Of a stretch of DNA of 64,000 nt, positions 10,425 to 19,840 are shown in pieces. The notes below the pieces were generated by a model, which did not search any database, had not been told where the DNA came from, and saw only the letters and a list, made by a program, of their open reading frames with translations. This stretch comes from Antennarius striatus (lineage: Eukaryota; Chordata; Actinopteri; Lophiiformes; Antennariidae): NCBI RefSeq assembly GCF_040054535.1, contig NC_090785.1, positions 16,556,001 through 16,620,000 on the forward strand. The letters run 5' to 3'. Each line of letters starts with the position of its first letter. Position 1 is the first letter of the stretch. The position numbers and the translations under genes are program-made.

Positions 10425-11374
10425 TCAGTCGCAGTAGCCCTCCAGGTGGTAAATGCTGCACGGCTTATGGCAGCACTGCTCCACGATGCCTCTCTTGACC
10501 TTGGGCTTGTTGTGGCCGGATAGAGTCTTCCACAGCCTCTCCTCTTGTCTGGCTCTTTTAGACAGAAAACCTTTGGAGTGGACAAAGTTTCCACAGCCCT
10601 GTATTAAATACTGCTGCTGTGCAAAACTCCAGTTCGTCAAACTTCCATTTAGTCTGCTGACACTTTAATGGAGACTTAATGGCTAGGTAATCTGATCTCC
10701 ACAATCCTTTAGTCTTGTTAGCCTCTGCTTCAACAGCAGATATGATGGAACTCCAGAGGCATGTCATTTCCGAAATGTCAAAATGTAGTTTTGTAACCAA
10801 TAGATTGAGATGAATGGTCTGCATAATGCATTCTGAGAGAACAAAAAAATTATTTAAGAATTCGGGGATCTGTTTAAAACATCAGAAAACAGCATGGCCA
10901 CACCACTGAAATGAGGTTGGAAACAGTCTTTGCACACTGACGATGGTTAGGACAAAGTTTCCCACATGTTGTCTCTCATCATTTTTTCCACAAGCCAGAA
11001 ACATAAATTGGCATTCTCATTAGACTGAATCTGGACTTTAAACAGACGTAAAGCCAGCTTAACATCTTTGGGCCAAGTCATGCTGTTTCTCTGAACTCCC
11101 ACCATCAATGACCAAATTAGAACTTATTTTACAGAACTCAAACAGATACAGTCAAGGCTCCTCCCAAAGTTAACGTGGCCTTACCGAGCACATGTTCCAG
11201 ATCCCGTTTGTGAAGTCGGTTTGGGTTGTGGAAAAAACCCCGTTCTCCACATACAAAGTAGAGCATGTCCACCAGGTGGGAGCCACATAGGTGCTGAGAG
11301 GGGGTTGAGCAAACCCCTGGAGTGTAGAGGATCAGCAGCAACAGCGTGGACTCCACCCATGGTATCTTGGCCAT
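10425..11374 (-). CDS. insb: preproinsulin, divergent teleost paralogue (insb/ins2 type)
   Basis: Secreted hormone precursor acting on the insulin receptor. Two coding exons: 11374-11185 and 10570-10425, joined at a phase-1 intron, the conserved position of vertebrate insulin intron 2, giving 111 aa. Residues 1-23 form a signal peptide with a Leu-rich core and VCS at the cleavage site. The B chain starts [13 protein letters not shown] and retains CGERGFF. Dibasic KR sites follow the B chain (NRLHKR) and precede the A chain (KVKR), which starts [11 protein letters not shown] and ends YCD. All six cysteines, HisB10, ValB12, TyrB16, PheB24/B25, GlyA1-ValA3 and TyrA19 are kept. Oddities are Met at B14, Phe at B17, His at B26, Gly at A18, Asp instead of Asn at A21, a B chain extended to KR at B33-34, and a 31-residue basic C-peptide with an internal KR. 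A 5' UTR intron ends at 11389, 14 nt before the ATG, as in other insulin genes. Insulin identity is near certain; the paralogue label is inferred from divergence. Confidence 0.92.
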
Positions 11375-12484
11375 CGGAGGGAGAAGGGCTGGATGGAACA
11401 CAAAAAGAGTTATGGAGCTTTTCTAACTTTTATTTTGCTTGTTTTATAAAAGCAGAACCGAATCCACCCATCAATACTGCATAGTGGTTTTTATATTCGA
11501 TCAGAGATTTGTTGATAGCAGCTGAACATTAAAATATTTGTTTGTTTAGATTAATTTTGATATAAAAGTTGCTTGAAAGTTGAGACTTGAAAAGATAGAG
11601 ACAAGAATATCAGTACATAGCAATATCCCAAATATAATTAAGAGCTTTGACATGATAAGAAAATGGCACAGGTAATAATTACGCTTCGTTGAAAATCAAA
11701 GGCTGGGATGAGAAGCACTAGTGAAATAATGGCTTAAAATATGATTAGAAGATTCTGAGATTTTACCCCAATTCTGAATCAAAACTCCTGCTTTAATTAA
11801 TGAAAAAACAAAAACAAAATTATTTGCACATTAAAAAAACTCACAACAGTTACATCACATCTACTGATAAGTTTGCTATTTCTAGACAGTTCCCACTGAA
11901 GAAAGTTGAAGGTATTTAGATTTACATTTTTATTCTATAATCTATTGTTATATTATCAAACTGCTGTGTGTTACAAGCTAGAATGACAGCTAGTGCCATA
12001 GTCATTGTACATAATGTCACCTCACCCCAGAGGCCTGTCCCCACCATTCTGTCCACTTTTAGCAGCTATAGCGCTTAGAGGGAATGTCTAAGATTACTGA
12101 AATGTTTTTAGTCAAATCCCATTTGTGATGGATATTCTCCTGGGTTGAAAGATCAGCTCAATTTTCAAGGTGAAAAGCATATTTAGCAGTCATTTAGAAA
12201 CTATATAGACCTTTTGTGGACATCTTATAGTGTACTGCAGATTATTGGATTGAAAATGAATCATTTTAACAGTGTCTGTAACAATGCACCTGTGCCAGGC
12301 ATTACAGCATTGACAGAGCTCTCTATCTGGCCCGCTGCTCGTCTATCCCTCTTGGCTGGATGCCAGGCTCCTTGGCAGAGTCGATAGGTTGAATTAAAGC
12401 TCCTGAACATGCTGCTTTCATCGCTGGTTATTATACACAGACATTTTAAAAGCTGAAAACCTGAGGGAATGCAGAGAAACATAC

Positions 12485-12700
12485 CTGTGTTTGAGGCCTC
12501 AGTACCACAGAGCAGTTGGAAGTTACAGATGTAAAGGGCCTGGGCATTTAAGGCTAAACAGGTTCAGAGAACATCTCCACTTAGCAACCTTTACCTTTTG
12601 TAACTCCAAACCTCCACCCAGCCTCAGCAGGCTCAGTGGACAATGGTAAAGTCTTGAAATTAGCACCCTGACCTGTCGTTAGTACCCTGACCTGTAAGCA
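12485..12700 (-). promoter_or_regulatory. candidate insulin first exon and proximal promoter
   Basis: Insulin genes have a short non-coding first exon. On the minus strand the sequence CAAACACAG ends at 12485 before a good donor, GTATGT, and a TTAAAT element (about 12547-12553) could serve as a weak TATA box about 30 bp before a start near 12520. Further upstream, 12660-12695 holds two tandem copies of a 17-mer (in minus orientation ACAGGTCAGGGTRCTAA), each with an AGGTCA half-site. An A-box-like CTAATTT abuts the proximal copy. The distance to the coding exon (1.1 kb) is plausible. No transcript evidence is available, so this is a guess by structure. Confidence 0.35.
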
Positions 12701-15030
12701 TGTTGATCTGTACTTGTGGACACTAAGTCTTTAACTGAGGTGTGGACCAACAGTGGAGTTCAGGTGAAGTTCAGAAGGGCAGTCACCCGGAGAGACACTG
12801 AACTCAACCCTGATGTCCTGAATGGCTCAGTTCACTGGCCGACAGAAAAACACCATATGTCAAGTTGCGGTCACTGATCGTGGATTAAAGGACTTCCAGA
12901 GTCATTGGTGACCACTAGTGGTGAGTTAACGGTGGAGACGTGTGCACAAACGGCTGATGAAAGTACAGTAGCTTCCTTGCTTTAAAAAATCAGTTTTTAG
13001 AAATCAGAAAGCAATTCAATGAAATAAATTGATAAAATGCAGTCTAAAATCATTATTGCAATATAGTGTGTCTGCAAACCACATAACAACATGTTTTGAC
13101 TTCTGATAAGATATTTTTTCTGGATGCCTTAATTCACTTGGTTAAATGTCTATTAGAAAATGTTGTCTTTGTTGGAAGTCATAATTATGTAGTTTTTCTA
13201 GTGAACAGACTTTACCCCTTAATGATTATTAAAACGGGTAAGTAATGGTGATGTAATCATGAGCAATTAATGAGGGATTACTTAATTTTATGATGCATCA
13301 GTTTTCTTGAGGGTGCAAAAAAGACAAAGTAAAAACTGAAAGTAAATGGGGTGTTACTTTTTGATTAATTTTTAATGATTATTATGTAGCATATTAAAAG
13401 TAAATACAATATGAATGTCTAAGCAATACCAGACAGGACCTTCCCAAAGCATTTTAAATGTTACGGATGAAAATATTCATTTCAACGGACCCTATGTTGG
13501 ACTTCCGATCCGAAAGTTGCACAGTTTGCTCTGTTTTTTCTTTTCCTTTGATTCTTCATCCAAAGATTTTTTCAACTTTTTTTCCTTGAAGGATGGCAGG
13601 GGAAGCCAAACATGAAGATTATGATGGTTATTATAACAACCTTAATGATGCTATGAATGGTAAGTTGTTGTCTGATGTAAGTTGGTGATGCAACACATTG
13701 GCTAGGATGCAACAATTTGATTTACAAATATCTACATGCATTTGTGTTGTGATGCATTGAGGATTGACAGTTCAGATTATATGTATGTTTACATGCATAT
13801 AATGAATGCCTCTTTTTCCTGCACAACGTACTTTGATGCATCAAAAGGTACTTTTGGTATATAACAAAGTTATAAAGCAGATATTAGAAGCTGACATGAT
13901 TAAATATACTTTTAATAAGACAAAGAATATTACATATGGGTCGATGACATCAGTGGCTTGTGGGTGAACTAAAATGAACAGAAACAGATGCTCATTTCCT
14001 TTTTAGACAGATTTTAGTCAAATGAGCGTAAAGGGAGGGCAGGTCCTTCAAAACCTGCCCAATGAAAGGAGGTCTTTGGAGGAATGATAAAAGAGATAGC
14101 TGGAAAGAAAGCTATCTACCACCTTGGCACTGCAATTTGAGAAAGTGTTAAATGTAAAACCTAGAAAGGTCCAACTATGTCATGCTTTGAAATTCTTTCC
14201 TCTAGAGACTGGAGCAAAGCGGCTGGAGCTGCAAACAACAGCCACATCCTTCTCTCTCCGGTTGCACAGCAGCTTCAAACACACACATCAAATAGCGGAG
14301 GACTAGCAGACGGCCTAGACAAGCAGAGACAGACAGAAGTTGGGTGGAAAGTCGGCTGGGTCCCTGAAGTGGGAGTTGCGTAACTCGTTTCTCTTCTACA
14401 GTGTTTGACGAGATGAAAAGAAGGGGGGAGTTCAGCCTACTGAGATGTTGTTAATCTGCCCTGATCGTGAGCTTTTTTACCCGGATAATTATCCCCAACT
14501 TTCTCGAGAATAGAAACCAAAGAGACTAAGAACATCAAAATAAATAAATAAATAAAAGCTTGTTGACTCACATAGTAAACAGAAACAGCTTGTATCACGA
14601 TGCTTTTATGTGGGAATTTGAAATCTAAGAAGACAGAAGTACTGAAGCAGATTTCCACAAGTCAACCTTCGGAGCTGGATATTGATACAAAAGGCTCTGT
14701 GAAGATTTATCTGTGCTTAGACTGAGCAAATCTTTGAATGTTGAATGATTCACATTCAAAATCACTGACACCTCAAAAGAAAGCACCAAATGAGTCAAAA
14801 GTTGAGAAATATTACTCTTTTTTTTTTTTTTTTAAAGATATTTGGCAAGGGCAAAGAGTTTGAATTTGGCAGGTCAAGCAGTCTTGTCATATGCAAACAC
14901 TGTCTCATGCATGTGTGCGTATATACACAAAAGACAGACTGGACACGTCCGCCTGTTCCAGACGCTGCCCCCAGTGTGTGTCATGGCCTGCTGGCTCAGA
15001 TCCATGACAGAACTCTGTGGAGGTCCAGAA
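12701..15030. other. intergenic, no gene supported
   Basis: AT-rich DNA. One exon-like piece at about 13594-13660 is discussed in the findings. No protein-family match was recognised in any frame and no repeat structure stands out before the TG tract at 15043. Confidence 0.5.
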
Positions 15031-15037
15031 AGTGTTG

Positions 15038-15042
<5 letters not shown>

Positions 15043-15123
<81 letters not shown>

Positions 15124-15140
15124 AAGAGACAGAGAGTTTG
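15043..15140. repeat. (TG)n microsatellite with GA-rich tail
   Basis: About 70 bp of uninterrupted TG (15043-15112) is followed by an AGAGAG-rich stretch to about 15140. The apparent ORFs of Cys-Val or Thr-His repeats across it are artefacts of the repeat. Confidence 0.95.
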
Positions 15141-16310
15141 TGAGTCAGGGAGGTCTGCCCTGGTATCTGCACCCTCCTGTCTTGCCACTGACAGTTGCTA
15201 ATACGCTACTAACCTCTGTCACGACCCACTTTGCTATGCTACTTCTGTCCAGACTCTCACAGATTGCACACACACATTAATAATGAATAACAGGAATCTT
15301 TTTTTTGATTCCAAATGACATGAAAAACTATACTCAGCACACACACAGAGACACACATATGTATTTTAGCAGATTAGAATTAAGAGCTAGCAGGTTGAGT
15401 TGAGGAATGGAACTTGGTAAGAGTATGGTTTGACAGCTGAGAAAATGACTACATGTTATGAATTTGACATGTCCCCAGGAGTGAGGTGAAACAGGACAGA
15501 ATGATGGCCAGTTTGATTTTCAGGCCAGAAAATAGATTTCCATTTAAACCCTCATGCGACCAGCCTTTTCAAGCCAAGCTCAGCGTGAAACAAGAAAATG
15601 CAATTTAGAATGGGCATTTTTTTTGCAGTTTGTGTGAGGTCTCCTTTAGTTTGATGGATTGATTCAAAAACACCTTTGCTTCCTCTCTGAAGGTATTTTT
15701 TCACACCACATCTGAAGCAAGAGGGATATTGTGTCTCTTAGCGCTGTGACCCTTCCACCCCAGTAATATAACCCATCAGAGAGGTAGCATCACCTTAAAA
15801 TGTGCTTGGTCCCATACACGTCTCATTTGATCGGGACTCAGGTGACATATTCTTTGCCTCTTTGATGTTGACAGCATTTAAAACCAGTTTTATGCTTGCT
15901 TCCATCCATCTTTTTTAAAGATAAAAAAACTGCAGTCACGCTAGCGGCACAGTGAATCTCTTCCTGGGCAAAGCTGAATTTTAACTAAATTCTCATATTA
16001 GAACGTTAGCATGCTTAAAATGATCCTTCTAGACTGTGGATACTTAGTAACAATAATGACTACCTGGTGAATCATTACGTGCGAACATTTGCTTATTAGC
16101 ACCAACTGTGAAGTACAAATGCATGCTATTTTTCAAAAATTACCATGGCAACAAACTTGTATAGCATTCATGGCACAGGGTAGCCATGAATGAAGGCATA
16201 TCTTATTATATTTGGTAAAATGTTACTGTTACTTCTTATTTTAATTGTTATTTTAAAATCTATTACAAACTACAAATTAAATCTTGACCATTTTGACACA
16301 TTATAACAAA
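15141..16310. other. intergenic, nothing recognised
   Basis: No gene, RNA or repeat could be recognised on either strand. The composition is AT-rich, like the rest of the desert. Confidence 0.5.
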
Positions 16311-16672
16311 ACCATCCATGCATCCTTTTTCAATACCCGCGTTTTCAGCCGTCGCTGGTCACTGAAGCCTATCCCAGATGACTGGAGGCGTGAGGCAGGG
16401 TACACTCTGGCTGCGATGCCAGCGCACCACGGAGACACTTGTAGATAGATAACCACTGACACGCACACTCAGACCTACTGGCAGTTTGAAACCGGCAAAT
16501 TTGCCAGGTGCATGTTTTGGAGGTGGGAGGAAGCTGGAGAACCCGGAGATAACCCACGCAGACACGGGGAGAACAAACTGCACAGAGTGGGACTCGAACC
16601 GGGAAACATTGTGCTGTGTAGCGACAGCGCTACCTACTTCGCCAACGTGCTGCCCACAACAAATCCAATAGC
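16311..16672 (-). mobile_element. DANA/Mermaid-like SINE, minus orientation
   Basis: The minus strand reads as the tRNA-headed SINE seen at 52132: a box-B-like GGTTCGAGTCC region near 16600, then GTTTGTTCTCCCCGTGTCTGCG, GGTTATCTCCGGGTTCTCC and a 3' part with AGGCTTCAGTGACC. It is well preserved at the 5' end and decayed at the 3' end, where CCATCCATGCATCC (16312-16325) is what remains of the ATGG-type tail. Confidence 0.75.
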
Positions 16673-19140
16673 AGAAAATGTGTATGTGTGTGCTTGTGTG
16701 TGTGTGTGTGTCAATGTTCTTCTGTCTACATGTTTTCACAAATCAATACTTCTGGTATCACACCCCACTTCCAACTCCACAAGTATCTCCCCATGTTCTT
16801 CAAGATAGCGTGGAGAAAGTAAACCTACAGCTAGACATAAGAATGGGATTAGCAACAGGAGCTTATTGGATGGAGAAAAGACGCAATATGGCGGTCTTAA
16901 CACTTTTTATGGCGAATGTGTGTGGCAGGAACTGTCAAGAAAAAGGTCAGGATCAATCAATCCAATGTTCTCTGCTAACCTCCCTCAAATTACATATTGA
17001 CTCGGCGCAACAGCTTCCAAACCAGTGGATGTCATGCTGACAACTTTAATGCAACCGTGGAGCTTTGCTCGACATGTATCTGTATACCACCACTGCATGT
17101 ATCAAAGAGCCTGAGTTGTTATATCAAGGCTGAGCTGTTCATGTCATTCCCTTCTATGCTATCTTTTCCTCGAAAACCTCCTCTCATGCATTGTGCAGGT
17201 GTACATATAAGCGAGAGGTGCAGGTGGTTTGGGAACAGAATGCCAAAGATGCCTATGTTTGTCTACCTGACACCCTGGAGTTATCGGGAGCTGTAACTGT
17301 CAGCTATCTGCAGCAGCTGTCAGTGAAATAAATATAAGTAGTGTGCAGCGGCTAGGAAGGACTGTATGCATCTCTGTTGGCTCCCACTGGGTTCACATAT
17401 GGCCTGTTTAATAGGAGGTGCTATAGCTTTGGTATGTTGATGAGACGCTTTTATGATGTGTGTGGATCCGTGAGGAATCGTGTGTCTTTGTTTGCTTGCC
17501 GATGTGTGTGTTTTAGCCTTTTGCTCAAGAAGAGGGGGGTGCTGCGTCAGATGTGTTGTCCTTTCATTCCAGAGTTCTCCTTTGAGGTACGAGAAACCCA
17601 TGGAAACTTAACATTTCATTGTGGCTTGCTGCAGATAAAGATTGAATTATCTGTTTTCTCCTTAAATCCTCTTCAATTTTTTTTTAACAAGGATGAAAGA
17701 TTGCGTCTGTGGCGCCTGAGGAGCTATGCACCCCACTGTTTGGTAATATCTGAAATTAATTCCTCCACCCTTCGCTGTTGCGCCTAAACAATTCAAGGGC
17801 ATTGTTAGATCCTCAAATTGAGAATTTACTGAAAGGTCTTTGTACCACAGCCAGTGATAGATTTTGTTAAGCATAATTCCATTTATCATTACTGTGTCGT
17901 ACTACAAACTGGTTTGTATTTCCCAAGCAGCCTAACACATTGGAGACTCAATCACAAAGGTTGTTCGCAAAGGTTGTTATCCATTTATGGAAGTTAATGT
18001 TTTTCCAAGTGTTAGAATGAGAGAAAGAAGGTGGATATTTGAAGGAAGAGGACCTCCTATATGGTCAAAGAGCCAGCCAGCAAAAGGCAGACTGGGAACA
18101 TAATAAGGGAAAAATAGAACAGTTCATTATTTTGATTCCACACAATAATATCTGAATCTGACACTCAGCTTTTCATTTACACGTGTCACTTAAGATGTTC
18201 CAAAATCTATTTTACTCACTAACATATTCCTGAATTTACACATTCAAATCCCACAGATTAAAATAGATTTTGTTGTTTTTAACAGCTGCACAACATGAAA
18301 TTTATATTGTTGTGGACAGGCCCATAAAGACACAAGTTTCTTCAACAGATCAGTGCATATATTTCTGTACTTGCCAATGATGAATCCAAGATGTTAGGCA
18401 TTACAGGAAGCATCTCCCTTATATCTGTATCAGATCAGCCTTACTAAATTGACTAAATGTCCACATTCAACATACCAGCTAGTGGCAGTTATAACTGACC
18501 CTGACACTTCCCTTATCACTGCTTTTCTTTTGAGTTAAGTAAAAGCTATTGATTAAACCATGATGGAGTTCAAACAACTGAATCCCAAATTGCTTCAGAG
18601 AGATGCTGGTCAGTGCCTGATCTGGACCACAAATCGTTTCTACACATATTGACTAGTTGGGGATTACTTCGTTAAATTTCCAATCAGTCAGAATTTTGAA
18701 CCAGATCAAATTTGTTGAATAAATTATTCAGTCAACTCAGAACTGGAGCTGGTAGAGGGTCTCGGTCCACTTCCACATGAGCTGCATTGTCATCTTTTAT
18801 AGCATGAAAGCAAACAGACCAACTAAAGGATTGTTAAGAAAGAGTTGAAGATTTTTTAGCGATATTTCAATTTAGAGAGAAATCCGTCTGCCAGTCTGGA
18901 ACTATTCAGGAGGTATTTCTTGTAATTGTATTTACATAGTCCTGACTAGATGTCCGTGGAGACTCTTAGTCATCTCATCCACGTCATTAAAGAATTCTTT
19001 GTTGAATAAAGTCAAGTGGACTTGAAAAAGAATGAAGCCTTTTCGCCTCTCACGCAAAGTGCTTGTTAAAGACAATAATGTCATAATAGTCGATGACAGA
19101 ACAGAAGATAATTTACTAAATTTGCCCATTTTTTAAATGT
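16673..19140. other. intergenic, no gene supported
   Basis: Several open stretches of 60-136 codons occur (for example 17377-17787, +), but they overlap each other in different frames, are rich in Phe, Cys and Leu as expected from AT-rich non-coding DNA, and match no family I know. No repeat class was recognised. Confidence 0.5.
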
Positions 19141-19840
19141 AATAGGCCAATAATGTAATAACAGTTCAATAATGAAAAAAAGTCCTGAACCGATAACGTA
19201 ATATTTTTTGGCTAGCAACGTAATAATTTATGTTTTTGGTTGGTTATTATGTTATTGGCCTGGTCAAAAAAACCCAAAAAAAACAACCCTAACCCTAACC
19301 CTTAGCCTAAGCCATCGTCTTGAAGACAGGATCGCCCAGCCATTGGGCGTTCAAATCCTGCTCCCGCCAGAACATCCCGGAGCGTGAGCTGTCGGTAGGA
19401 GGTGTCGGCTCACCTCCCAGCCACTGCCGAGGCGCCCTTGAGCAAGGCGCCATCCCCCCTACAAGATGCTCATTGGGGCGCGACCCTCGTGCGCGACCTG
19501 TAATTCCACCTCCGTTGTTCCACCTCCACTGTATGTCCTCTCTACTTACTAATTGCATGCCCACAGGCCCCTAGTGTGTGCTGTGTTCAGGGGCCTGTAA
19601 CCTGTAACACATGTGTGTAATTAACACATATATATGTACATATGTGAGTGTGAGCATAAAAACAATTTCCCCAAGAGGGATAAATAAAGTATATATTATT
19701 ATTATTAATAATAATAACCCTAAGCCTAACCCTATGCCTAAACCTAACCCCAATCATTAGCCAAACACTATTACTTTATCGGTTAAGGACTTATTACGTT
19801 GTTGTTTTGGGGTGTTAGGGTTATTATGTTATCAGCTGTC
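19141..19840. mobile_element. foldback element with telomere-like repeats, split by a SINE
   Basis: The arms are inverted: AAGTCCTGAACCGATAACG at 19180-19198 pairs with CTTTATCGGTTAAGGACTTA at 19774-19793, and the similarity extends about 75 bp (left 19149-19225, right 19755-19833). Near the inner ends lie CCCTAA-type repeats (19286-19313 and 19716-19751). The interior is filled by a SINE (19316-19700). The arms suggest a MITE-like DNA element; no target duplication was recognised. Confidence 0.55.
19316..19700 (+). mobile_element. V-SINE-like SINE
   Basis: Contains CGCCCTTGAGCAAGGCGCC (19432-19450), a central motif shared by many fish SINEs, then GCCCACAGGCCCC and GGGGCCTGTAACC, and a 3' tail with CAATTTCCCCAAGAGGGATA and AATAAAGTA followed by a TAT/ATT simple repeat. 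That tail resembles L2-type LINE 3' ends, which such SINEs borrow for retrotransposition. It sits inside the foldback element and so arrived later. Confidence 0.65.

Noticed and set aside
12261..12482. 73-codon minus-strand ORF beginning at the candidate insulin exon 1 donor
   Set aside because: It starts in the presumed intron just after the donor site and shows no domain or conservation clue.
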